Shown in pieces: positions 44,736 through 51,599 of a stretch of DNA of 51,599 nucleotides. Both the position numbers and the translations under genes were made by a program. The stretch is from Sphingomonas pituitosa NBRC 102491 (GTDB lineage Bacteria > Pseudomonadota > Alphaproteobacteria > Sphingomonadales > Sphingomonadaceae): NCBI RefSeq assembly GCF_001598435.1, contig NZ_BCYY01000030.1, positions 1-51,599 of the forward strand, written 5' to 3'. How positions within the stretch are numbered: the first letter of the stretch is position 1; every line of letters begins with the position of its first letter. A model generated the notes under the pieces. The model was not told the origin of the DNA and ran no database searches. It saw only the letters and a program-made list of their open reading frames with translations.

Positions 44736-44780
44736 GCGGAGCCACGGCGACCCATGCAATTCGCCGGCTCCGCATTATTT
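44736..44780 (+). terminator. Possible attenuator between thioesterase and lpdA
   Basis: An 8-bp stem GCGGAGCC / GGCTCCGC encloses 22 nt and is followed by ATTATTTA. It may lower read-through into lpdA, or mark its own promoter region. The loop is long and the T run interrupted, so this is weak. Confidence 0.4.
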
Positions 44781-44830
44781 ACTCCCCAGCCCTCCCCCGC
44801 CGACGGGAAGGGAGCAGAAGGAAGCAAACC

Positions 44831-46228
44831 TTGGCTGAATCCTACGACGTCATCGTTCTCGGCTCGGGCCCCGGCGGCTATGTCGCGGCGATCCGGGCGG
44901 CCCAGCTGGGCCTGAAGACCGCCATTGTCGAGCGCGAACTGCTCGGCGGCATCTGCCTCAACTGGGGCTGCATCCCCACCAAGGCGCTGCTGCGCTCGGC
45001 GGAAATCTTCCACTATATGCAGCACGCCAAGGATTATGGCCTGATCGCCAACCAGATCAGCGCCGATCTGGATGCGGTGGTGAAGCGCTCGCGCGGCGTC
45101 GCCAAGCAGCTCAATCAGGGCGTCACGCACCTGATGAAGAAGAACAAGATCGCCGTGCACATGGGCACAGGCGTGCTCACCGCGAAGGGCAAGCTTACTG
45201 TCACCGCCGCGGACGGCAAGAAGACCGATCTCGAAGCGAAGAACATCATCGTCGCGACGGGCGCCCGCGCCCGCGACCTGCCCTTCGCCAAGGCCGACGG
45301 CAAGCGCATCTGGACCTATCGCCACGCGATGACGCCGACCGAGATGCCGACCAAGCTGCTGGTCATCGGCTCGGGCGCGATCGGCGTGGAGTTCGCCAGC
45401 TTCTACAACGACATGGGTTCCAAGGTGACGATCGTCGAGATGCTCGACCGGATCGTGCCGGTGGAAGACAAGGACATCTCCGCGCACCTGGAGAAGGCGT
45501 TCAAGAAGCAGGGGATGACGATCCTCACCCAGACCGGCGTCGACAAGCTCGACGTGACCGCGACCGGCGTGAAGGCGTCGATCAAGGACAAGGACGGCAA
45601 GGTCACCGTCGAAGAGTTCAGCCACGTCATCGTCGCGATCGGCATCGTGCCGAACACCGAGAATATCGGCCTCGAGACGCTGGGCGTGAAGACCGAGCGC
45701 GGCCATATCGTGACCGACGGCGCCTGCCGCACCAATGTCGACGGCCTGTGGGCGATCGGCGACGTCACCGCGCCGCCGTGGCTCGCGCACAAGGCCAGCC
45801 ATGAGGGCGTGATCGCCGTCGAGGCGATCAACGGCGGCCACCCGCATGCGATGGACCCGCGCAACATCCCGGGCTGCACCTATTGCCACCCGCAGATCGC
45901 CAGCGTCGGCCTCACCGAAGCCAAGGCCAAGGAAGCCGGCTACGACGTGAAGGTCGGCAACTTCCCGTTCATCGGCAACGGCAAGGCGATCGCGCTCGGC
46001 GAGCCGGAAGGCTTCGTGAAGACGGTGTTCGACGCCAAGACCGGCGAGCTGCTCGGCGCGCACATGATCGGCGCCGAAGTGACCGAGATGATCCAGGGCT
46101 ACACGATCGGCAAGACCGGCGAGCTGACCGAGGCCGAGCTGATGGAAACGGTGTTCCCGCACCCGACGATCAGCGAGACGATGCACGAATCCGTGCTCGG
46201 CGCCTATGGTCGCATGCTGCACATGTGA
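44831..46228 (+). CDS. lpdA: Dihydrolipoyl dehydrogenase (E3)
   Basis: Flavoprotein of 465 residues that reoxidises dihydrolipoamide for 2-oxoacid dehydrogenase complexes. Its FAD motif is VIVLGSGPGGYVAA, the redox disulfide is Cys42/Cys47 in GGICLNWGCIPTKAL, the NAD motif is LLVIGSGAIGVEF, and the C-terminal catalytic His/Glu are in FPHPTISETMHE. The start is TTG with AAGGAAG upstream. There is no N-terminal lipoyl domain. Confidence 0.97.
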   Translation: MAESYDVIVLGSGPGGYVAAIRAAQLGLKTAIVERELLGGICLNWGCIPTKALLRSAEIFHYMQHAKDYGLIANQISADLDAVVKRSRGVAKQLNQGVTHLMKKNKIAVHMGTGVLTAKGKLTVTAADGKKTDLEAKNIIVATGARARDLPFAKADGKRIWTYRHAMTPTEMPTKLLVIGSGAIGVEFASFYNDMGSKVTIVEMLDRIVPVEDKDISAHLEKAFKKQGMTILTQTGVDKLDVTATGVKASIKDKDGKVTVEEFSHVIVAIGIVPNTENIGLETLGVKTERGHIVTDGACRTNVDGLWAIGDVTAPPWLAHKASHEGVIAVEAINGGHPHAMDPRNIPGCTYCHPQIASVGLTEAKAKEAGYDVKVGNFPFIGNGKAIALGEPEGFVKTVFDAKTGELLGAHMIGAEVTEMIQGYTIGKTGELTEAELMETVFPHPTISETMHESVLGAYGRMLHM

Positions 46229-46286
46229 TCTCCATCCGGCGGGGGAGCCCATTCCCCGCCCCACAACCTGCGGCGGATGCCGCGTG

Positions 46287-46317
46287 GCGGCAGGCGGATC
46301 GTTTCGCCTGCCGCTTT
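46287..46317 (+). terminator. Rho-independent terminator of lpdA
   Basis: GCGGCAGGCG and CGCCTGCCGC form a perfect 10-bp stem around an 8-nt loop (GATCGTTT), followed by TTT. It begins 59 bp after the lpdA stop, before the next plus-strand gene. The T run is short, but the stem is strong. Confidence 0.7.
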
Positions 46318-46385
46318 CCGTTGGGGCTCCGCTCGTCTAGACCGGCCTCCCTGCCCCTCCGGAGCCCACAGGTCGCCCCCGCCCG

Positions 46386-47861
46386 ATGTCCAGAACCTCC
46401 TCGCGCTCGTCCTTCGGCAGCTCCCGGCGCGGTCGCGCGCTGCAGCGCAAGCCGATCGGCGCGCGGCGCAAGGCGGTCTCCGCGCTGATCGTCGCCGCCC
46501 TGCTGGCGGGCGTCACCCTTGCCTTCTTCTGGCCCGGCGTCGCCAGCTATGACAGCGTCGTCCAGTATCAGCAGGTGCTGAGCGGCCGCTTCGATGATTG
46601 GCACCCGCCGGCGATGGCGCGGCTATGGGCGGTGTTCCACGGCCTGGGATGGCGCGGACAAACGCCGATGTTCGTGCTGCAGCTTCTGCTCTACTGGGGC
46701 GGTCTCGCCCTCTTCGCGGGTGCGCTGGCGCGGCGCGGCCAGGCGATCGCGGCGCTGTTCGTGCTGCTGCTCGGCATCTGGCCGCCGATCCTCGGCTGGC
46801 AGATCGCCGTGCTGAAGGACGGGCAGATGACCGGCGCGCTGATGGCCGCGACCGGCATCGCAAGCTGGTGGCGGCTGGACGACCGGCGGCTGCCGCTCTG
46901 GGCCGCGGCGCTGGTGCTCGCACTGCTCGGCTATGCCACGCTGGTGCGGTTCAACGCCGCCTTCGCCACCGTGCCGCTCGCCTTCGGGCTGCTCGGCGGC
47001 TGGCGATGGGATCGCCCGCTGTTCCAGGCGGCGCTGGTGGTAGCGACGACAGCGGCCGTGATCGGCGTGCTCACGCCCGTCAACCAGCGCCTGCTCGGCG
47101 CCTCGCCGAGCGGAGTCGAGCGCTCGCTGCCGCTGTTCGATCTCGCCGGGATCGCGCACCACGCCGGGCCGGAAGCGGTACCGCAGGTGCCTGCGCGACT
47201 ATGGCGCCGGGCAGAGGCGAAGGGGTGCCTCACCCCGATCCTGTGGGACCCGATCGGCGACGAGCAGGCCTGCGGCTACATCGTCGACACGCTGCAGCGC
47301 ACGGCCCCCGGCAACCAGCTGCGCAGCGCCTGGCTGGAGGCGATCGCCACCCACCCGCTCGCTTATGCCACGCATCGGATCGCCCATTGGAACAGCGAGA
47401 TGCGCCTGTGGATGCCGACGACCATGCCCGGCACCGGTCCGCTCGCGCGGTCCGAACCCAACCAGCTGGGCCTGCCCTCGCCGGGCAAGCGCATCAACAG
47501 CTTCCAGAAACTGGGCTATTCGCTGGCAAGCAGCCCTGCCGGCGCACCGATCCTGTGGCTGGCGATCGCGGTGGGCGTGCTGTTCTGCACCTGGCCCGCG
47601 CGCGACGGCGTGAACGGCGTGGCGATCACGCTCGCTCTATCGACGGTTCTGACGGAATGCGCGTTCGGGCTGGTCGGCGTCGCATCGGACTATCGCTACC
47701 ATTGCTGGGGCATGCTGGCGGCGGGCCTCGCCGTGCTCGCCGCGACGGGCACGCGCACCGCGCCGCAGCGCGTGCTGACCGCCCTGCTGGGCGTAGCAGT
47801 CGTGGCGGCGGTGGTGACCGTCGCGCGGTGGACGCTGCCCCCGGCACTGCCGCCCCTCTGA
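46386..47861 (+). CDS. Polytopic membrane protein, GT-C-like
   Basis: Protein of 491 residues with about ten TM helices. A basic, serine-rich N-terminus precedes TM1, then the loop PGVASYDSVVQYQQVL and DDWHPPAMARLW, with an acidic residue soon after TM1 as in GT-C glycosyltransferases. No catalytic site is identifiable for certain, so sugar transfer is only a hypothesis. It follows the lpdA terminator and precedes the arabinofuranosidase gene by 67 bp. Confidence 0.78.
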   Translation: MSRTSSRSSFGSSRRGRALQRKPIGARRKAVSALIVAALLAGVTLAFFWPGVASYDSVVQYQQVLSGRFDDWHPPAMARLWAVFHGLGWRGQTPMFVLQLLLYWGGLALFAGALARRGQAIAALFVLLLGIWPPILGWQIAVLKDGQMTGALMAATGIASWWRLDDRRLPLWAAALVLALLGYATLVRFNAAFATVPLAFGLLGGWRWDRPLFQAALVVATTAAVIGVLTPVNQRLLGASPSGVERSLPLFDLAGIAHHAGPEAVPQVPARLWRRAEAKGCLTPILWDPIGDEQACGYIVDTLQRTAPGNQLRSAWLEAIATHPLAYATHRIAHWNSEMRLWMPTTMPGTGPLARSEPNQLGLPSPGKRINSFQKLGYSLASSPAGAPILWLAIAVGVLFCTWPARDGVNGVAITLALSTVLTECAFGLVGVASDYRYHCWGMLAAGLAVLAATGTRTAPQRVLTALLGVAVVAAVVTVARWTLPPALPPL

Positions 47862-47870
47862 ACTCAACAC

Positions 47871-47882
47871 TTTTGTCGGAGT
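47871..47882 (+). promoter_or_regulatory. Possible regulator half-site upstream of GH51
   Basis: TTTTGTCGGAGT resembles the TTTAGTCGGACT sequence in the araD1/GntR divergent gap at 50629. Both share the T-x-GTCGGA core. FadR-type regulators often bind TnGTnnnACnA-like palindromes. Here only one half matches, so this is a weak candidate. Confidence 0.3.
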
Positions 47883-47903
47883 AGAATTCATGGCATTGAT
47901 CCG

Positions 47904-47918
47904 CTGAGAAAATCTCAG
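47904..47918 (+). promoter_or_regulatory. Hairpin abutting GH51 ribosome binding site
   Basis: CTGAGA-AAA-TCTCAG is a perfect inverted repeat with a 3-nt loop, and its last bases run into the Shine-Dalgarno GGGAGGA just before the ATG at 47929. In mRNA it could influence translation; as DNA it could be an operator. Either is inference. Confidence 0.4.
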
Positions 47919-47928
47919 GGAGGATTCC

Positions 47929-49509
47929 ATGCTTCGAAAGACACTGCTCGCGGGAGCGGCGCTGCTCTGCATGTCTGCACCGGCACTGGCGCAGACCGCA
48001 CCCGTCGCCGTCACCGTAGACGCCGCCAAGCCGGGCACGACGATCGATCGCCGCATCTTCGGCCAGTTCGCCGAGCATCTGGGCAGCGGCATCTATGGCG
48101 GCATCTGGGTGGGCAAGGATTCGCCGATCCCGAACACGCGCGGCATCCGCAAGGACGTGGTCGCGGCACTGCGGGCGATCAAGGTGCCGGTGGTGCGCTG
48201 GCCGGGCGGCTGCTTCGCCGACGAATATCACTGGCGCGACGGCATCGGGCCGCAGAACCAGCGCAAGAGCAGCGTCAACACCAACTGGGGCGGCGCAGGC
48301 GAGCCCAACAGCTTCGGCACCGACGAGTTCATGGACTTTGCCGACCAGGTGGGGGCCGAGGCCTATGTCTCGGTCAATGTCGGCTCGGGCACGGTGCAGG
48401 AGGCGGCCGACTGGCTCGCCTATATGACCGCCGATCCCTCCACCACCGCCGGCAAGGAGCGCGCGGCCAACGGCCATGTCGCGCCCTACAAGGTGAAGTG
48501 GCTGGGCCTCGGCAACGAAAGCTGGGGCTGCGGCGGATCGATGCGGCCCGATGCCTATATCGATCTGATGAAGCGCTTCGCCCGCTTCACCCATAATCTC
48601 GATCCGAAGCAGGGCGAGAAGGGCCCGGAGCCGATGCAGCGCATCGCGGTCGGCCCGAACGACGCCGACACGACCTATACCGAAGCGGTGATGGCGGCGT
48701 GGAAGGGCCATGACTGGGCCTGGAACATCGAGGGCCTGTCGATGCACGCCTATACCACCGGCGGCTGGCCCCCCTCTTTCCCGAGCACCGGCTTCGACGA
48801 GACCGGCTATGCCAAGCTGGTGAAGGCGGCGCTGGCGATGGACGGGATGATCGCCAAGCATTCGGCGATCATGGACAAGTATGATCCCGAGAAGAAGGTC
48901 CCGCTGGCGATCGACGAATGGGGCGTGTGGCTGGCGCCGCTGCCGGGATCGAACCCGGGCTTCCTGTACCAGCAGAACTCGCTGCGGGACGCGATCATCG
49001 CCGCGTTGCACTTCAACATCTTCGCGCGCCATGCCGACCGGGTGAAGATGACCAATATCGCGCAGATGATCAACGTGCTCCAGGCGATGATCCTCACCGA
49101 CAAGGAGAAGATGGTCCTTACCCCCACCTACCACGTGTTCCGGATGTACGTGCCGTTCCAGGATGCGCAGGCGGTGCCCGTCTCCTTCGATGCGGGGACC
49201 TACACCCAGGGCGACGTGACGATGCCGCGGGTCGACGCGATCGCGGCGCGGGGCAAGGACGGCAAGCTGTGGCTGGCGGTGACCAACCTCGATGCCGGCA
49301 AGCCGGCGCGGATCGACGTGAAGTTCGCCGGGCTGACGGCGAAGAGCGCCAAGGGCGAGGTGCTGACCGCGGCGAAGGTCGATGCGGTCAACAGCTTCGA
49401 GGCACCCAACGCGGTGGCGCCGAAGCCGATCAGCGGCAGCGTGGCCAAGGGCACCGTGACGCTGGAACTGCCGGCCAAATCGGTCGCGGTGGTCGAGATC
49501 GGCGGGTAA
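47929..49509 (+). CDS. GH51 alpha-L-arabinofuranosidase, secreted
   Basis: Protein of 526 residues. Signal peptide ends PALAQT. The GH51 signature is clear: GQFAEHLGSGIYGGIWVG near the N-terminus, RWPGGCFADEYHW, acid/base Glu197 in GLGNESWG, nucleophile Glu330 in IDEWGVW, and a C-terminal beta-sandwich domain. It frees L-arabinose from arabinan or arabinoxylan side chains. The neighbouring araD1-type gene and regulator fit arabinose use. Confidence 0.95.
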   Translation: MLRKTLLAGAALLCMSAPALAQTAPVAVTVDAAKPGTTIDRRIFGQFAEHLGSGIYGGIWVGKDSPIPNTRGIRKDVVAALRAIKVPVVRWPGGCFADEYHWRDGIGPQNQRKSSVNTNWGGAGEPNSFGTDEFMDFADQVGAEAYVSVNVGSGTVQEAADWLAYMTADPSTTAGKERAANGHVAPYKVKWLGLGNESWGCGGSMRPDAYIDLMKRFARFTHNLDPKQGEKGPEPMQRIAVGPNDADTTYTEAVMAAWKGHDWAWNIEGLSMHAYTTGGWPPSFPSTGFDETGYAKLVKAALAMDGMIAKHSAIMDKYDPEKKVPLAIDEWGVWLAPLPGSNPGFLYQQNSLRDAIIAALHFNIFARHADRVKMTNIAQMINVLQAMILTDKEKMVLTPTYHVFRMYVPFQDAQAVPVSFDAGTYTQGDVTMPRVDAIAARGKDGKLWLAVTNLDAGKPARIDVKFAGLTAKSAKGEVLTAAKVDAVNSFEAPNAVAPKPISGSVAKGTVTLELPAKSVAVVEIGG

Positions 49510-49529
49510 TCAACTTCCCCGCAATGAAC

Positions 49530-49562
49530 AGGGGGAGCGACGCGCACGGCGCTGCTCCCCCT
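49530..49562. terminator. Stem-loop between convergent GH51 and FAH genes
   Basis: AGGGGGAGC and GCTCCCCCT form a 9-bp stem around a 15-nt loop, 20 bp after the GH51 stop. It could end transcription from both sides, though there is no T run. A second hairpin follows at 49584. Confidence 0.5.
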
Positions 49563-49583
49563 ACCCTATACAGTGCACGGTTG

Positions 49584-49603
49584 CCCTCCCTGTGCAGGGA
49601 GGG
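49584..49603. terminator. Second stem-loop between convergent genes
   Basis: CCCTCCCT-GTGC-AGGGAGGG is a perfect 8-bp stem with a 4-nt loop, 8 bp from the FAH gene stop. No T run follows. Similar CTCCC/GGGAG hairpins occur at other gene ends in the window. Confidence 0.5.
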
Positions 49604-49611
49604 AGAAGACC

Positions 49612-50607
49612 TTACAGCGCCTTCACCGTCGTCAGCCCGGTATCTTCCTCCTGCGCCAGCGGGTTGCGCAGCGGCAGGGTGAACGGCGCGGCCTCGATCT
49701 CGAAGGTGTCGCCCACTTCCGTCTTCACGCCGTCGCTGAACGACAGCGTCGCGGTGCCGAAGAAGTGGACGTGCACGTCGCCCGGCTGGCGGAACAACTC
49801 GTATTTGAAGTGGTGATGCTCGAGATTGCCGAGCGTGTGCGACATGTTCGTCTCGCCGGAGAGGAACGGCTTTTCCCAGATCGTCGCCCCGTCGCGCACG
49901 ATCCGGCTGGTGCCGCGCACGTCGCTCGGCGCCGCACCCACCAGCAGCTCCGGCCCGAGTGCTGCCTGGCGCAGCTTGGAATGCGCCAGCCACAGATAAT
50001 TGTGCCGCTCGGTCACATGGTCGCTGAACTCGTTGGCGAGGCACAGGCCGATGCGCCACGGGGTGCCGTCCGGACCGATCAGATAGATGCCGGCCAGCTC
50101 GGGCTCCTCGCCGCCGTCCTGCGCGAAGCCGGGCATCTCCAGCGCGTCGCCGGGGCCGACGAGATGGTGGCCGTTGCCCTTGTAGAACCATTCGGGCTGC
50201 TGGCCGATCGCGCCTTCGCCCGGCTTGCCGCCCTCGACGCCTTCCAGGAACATCCGCATGGAATCGGTCTTGTGCTCGGCGGCGGCTGCGTCGCGGTGCA
50301 TCTTGTCGCGCCCCTCGGCCGAGCCGAGATGGGTGAGGCCGGTGCCGGTCAGCACCAGATGCGCGCCGTCCGGATGATCGATCGGGGCGAGCAGCTGGCC
50401 CGCCGCCAGCGCCTCGGCCGGATCGACCGAACCCTCGCGCCCCGCCGCCGCGACCGCCTCGGCAAGCGACTGGCCCGCCTCGATCGCCTGCAGCGCCAGG
50501 CTGCGCACATCGGTGGCGCCGCGCACGAAGCTCGCTCCCGATTCGTCGGCCGCGATCACTCGCCGCACGCCATCGCTTCCCTTGAACTGCATCAGCCGCA
50601 ACGCCAT
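49612..50607 (-). CDS. FAH-superfamily protein, GguC/AraD1-type
   Basis: Protein of 331 residues with an N-terminal domain and a fumarylacetoacetase-hydrolase-like domain (GIYLIGPDGTPWRIGLCLANEFSDH, SGETNMSHTLGNL, DVHVHFFGTATLSF). The family includes enzymes acting on 2-keto-3-deoxy sugar acids in pentose oxidation. Given the exported arabinofuranosidase and the divergent regulator, a step of L-arabinonate breakdown is likely, but the exact reaction is not shown by sequence. GAGGAG precedes the ATG at 50607. Confidence 0.82.
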   Translation of the reverse strand: MALRLMQFKGSDGVRRVIAADESGASFVRGATDVRSLALQAIEAGQSLAEAVAAAGREGSVDPAEALAAGQLLAPIDHPDGAHLVLTGTGLTHLGSAEGRDKMHRDAAAAEHKTDSMRMFLEGVEGGKPGEGAIGQQPEWFYKGNGHHLVGPGDALEMPGFAQDGGEEPELAGIYLIGPDGTPWRIGLCLANEFSDHVTERHNYLWLAHSKLRQAALGPELLVGAAPSDVRGTSRIVRDGATIWEKPFLSGETNMSHTLGNLEHHHFKYELFRQPGDVHVHFFGTATLSFSDGVKTEVGDTFEIEAAPFTLPLRNPLAQEEDTGLTTVKAL

Positions 50608-50628
50608 CGAACTGCTCCTCATCCTCAA

Positions 50629-50644
50629 TTTAGTCGGACTTATT
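50629..50644. promoter_or_regulatory. Candidate FadR-type operator in divergent promoter region
   Basis: TTTAGTCGGACTTATT contains the perfect inverted repeat AGTC-G-GACT. It lies 22 bp upstream of the FAH gene start, and its shape fits FadR-subfamily operators. It is in the 124-bp gap between the FAH gene and the GntR/FadR regulator, so it probably serves that regulator. Confidence 0.45.
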
Positions 50645-50731
50645 CCGGTACGGCACGAATGGCAATCGCACATCGTTTGCCCGAAGCCCCCGCTTCGCGC
50701 TACACGTCGAAAAATGCAGGAGAGCGAGCGG

Positions 50732-51490
50732 ATGGCAGGGGACGATCAGGCGGAAGACGCGGACGAGGCAGGCGTGCAGCCGATCACCCGCACGCCGAAA
50801 GGGTCCGGCCGTCGTCTGCGCGGAGCAATTGCGCATTATCTCGGTACCCAGATCGTTTCCGGTACGATCGCGCCGGGCGAGAAGCTGACCGGCGAGGTCG
50901 CCAATGCCGAGGCGCTCGACGTGTCGCGCAGCGCCTATCGCGAGGCGGTGCAGGTGCTCACCGCCAAGGGGCTGGTGGAAAGCCGCCCCAAGGCCGGCAC
51001 CCGGGTGCTGCCCCGTGCGCGCTGGAACATGCTCGATCCGCAGGTGCTCGCCTGGGCGTTTTCGGGCGAGCCCGATACCGATTTCGTCCGCGACCTGTTC
51101 GAGCTGCGCGCGGTGGTGGAGCCTGCCGCAGCCCGTCTCGCCGCCGAGCGCCGCGACCGGGACGATGTGAAGAAGATGCGCGACGCGCTCACCAAGATGC
51201 GCCGCCATACGCTGGCGACCGAGGCCGGCCGCTCGGCGGACCGCGATTTCCACGATGCGCTGCTGGAAGCCACGCACAACAATGCGCTGGTGGCGCTGAG
51301 CGCCAGCATCGGCGCGGCGGTAAGCTGGACGACCAAGTACAAGCAGCGCGCCCGCGCCCTGCCGCGCGATCCGGTGCCCGATCACATCAAGGTGTTCGAC
51401 GCGATCGCCGCCGGCGATGCCGATGCGGCCGCCGCGGCGATGCGCACGCTGGTCGACCTCGCGCTGGAAGATACCCGCCTCTCGATGTGA
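50732..51490 (+). CDS. GntR/FadR-family transcriptional regulator
   Basis: Protein of 252 residues. The N-terminal winged helix (LTGEVANAEALDVSRSAYRE, LTAKGLVESRPKAGTRV) is followed by a C-terminal FCD domain with metal-ligand histidines (DRDFHDALLEATHNN, DPVPDHIKVFDAI). FadR-type regulators in such loci respond to sugar acids. The start at 50732 has AGGAG upstream; ATG 50714 lacks one. It is divergent from the FAH gene, the usual regulator-target arrangement. Confidence 0.92.
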   Translation: MAGDDQAEDADEAGVQPITRTPKGSGRRLRGAIAHYLGTQIVSGTIAPGEKLTGEVANAEALDVSRSAYREAVQVLTAKGLVESRPKAGTRVLPRARWNMLDPQVLAWAFSGEPDTDFVRDLFELRAVVEPAAARLAAERRDRDDVKKMRDALTKMRRHTLATEAGRSADRDFHDALLEATHNNALVALSASIGAAVSWTTKYKQRARALPRDPVPDHIKVFDAIAAGDADAAAAAMRTLVDLALEDTRLSM

Positions 51491-51576
51491 AAAGCGTTTC
51501 CTCTCTCGGAGCACAGCTCCGGGGGAGGGGGACCGCGCCGCGCCCGCGGCGTGGTGGAGGGGGCATCCCGCGCACG

Positions 51577-51599
51577 AAAAAGGGCGCCGCTCGCGGCGA
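51577..51599 (-). terminator. Terminator cut by the window edge
   Basis: Read on the minus strand, GCCG-CGAG-CGGC with flanking G/C pairs ends in CCCTTTTT. The first arm continues past the window edge. The flank CCTTTTTCGTGC is identical to that of the tol-pal terminator. A minus-strand gene therefore ends just beyond base 51599. The remaining 51491-51576 stretch holds no gene I can see. Confidence 0.55.

Noticed and set aside
44123..46264. Open frame of 713 codons on the minus strand
   Set aside because: Antisense to thioesterase and lpdA; His/Arg-rich composition without domains.

Overview
The window is about 52 kb of GC-rich DNA from an alphaproteobacterium, most likely a Sphingomonas or close relative. 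The evidence is the gene content and the protein styles: ALA-synthase-type hemA (C4 pathway), a proline-rich TolA, pdhC with lpd nearby, a Zymomonas-type glucose-fructose oxidoreductase homologue, a 5' cluster of hisG-hisD-nusB-thiL, and Sphingomonas-style REP palindromes. Taxonomy is inferred, not computed. I see no tRNA, rRNA, insertion sequence, prophage or CRISPR array; it reads as ordinary chromosome with several accessory operons.

Layout. 1-4.5 kb: DUF2332 gene, then hisG-hisD-nusB-thiL on the plus strand. 4.6-8 kb: ruvB, a 2-hydroxyacid dehydrogenase, a DUF4337 gene and ruvA. 8-10 kb: an orphan membrane protein and a three-gene SPFH / ribbon-helix-helix / two-TM cassette. 10-15.5 kb: the cell-envelope operon ybgC-tolQ-tolR-tolA-tolB-pal, ended by a strong terminator and preceded by a DnaQ-like exonuclease. 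15.6-24 kb: topA, yghU-type GST, two membrane proteins, an outer-membrane barrel protein, dprA and plsY. 24-31.4 kb: murI, a 56-aa protein, hemA, a Uma2 nuclease-like protein, btaB-btaA (betaine lipid synthesis), an exported MsrB, a CHAP amidase and an orphan gene.

31.4-42.2 kb is one long minus-strand run: M28 peptidase, response regulator, histidine kinase, then GFOR-like oxidoreductase, GH3 beta-glucosidase, GntP permease, SMP-30 lactonase, Nudix hydrolase and extensin-like protein. The GFOR, GH3 and SMP-30 proteins all carry twin-arginine signal peptides. With the permease they look like a periplasmic route from beta-glucosides through glucose and gluconolactone to gluconate uptake.

42.2-46.2 kb: a UspA protein, then pdhC (E2), a small membrane protein, a hotdog acyl-CoA thioesterase and lpdA (E3). 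46.4-51.5 kb: a polytopic membrane protein, an exported GH51 arabinofuranosidase, and a divergent pair of a GguC/AraD1-type FAH protein and a GntR/FadR regulator, probably one L-arabinose regulon. A truncated terminator at the right edge shows that a minus-strand gene ends just beyond the window.

Translational coupling is common: ATGA or similar overlaps occur at hisG/hisD, dprA/plsY, btaA/btaB, the RHH and two-TM genes, regulator/kinase, GFOR/GH3/GntP and Nudix/extensin. Start sites given here were chosen from Shine-Dalgarno spacing and family N-termini, and differ from the longest open frame in many cases.
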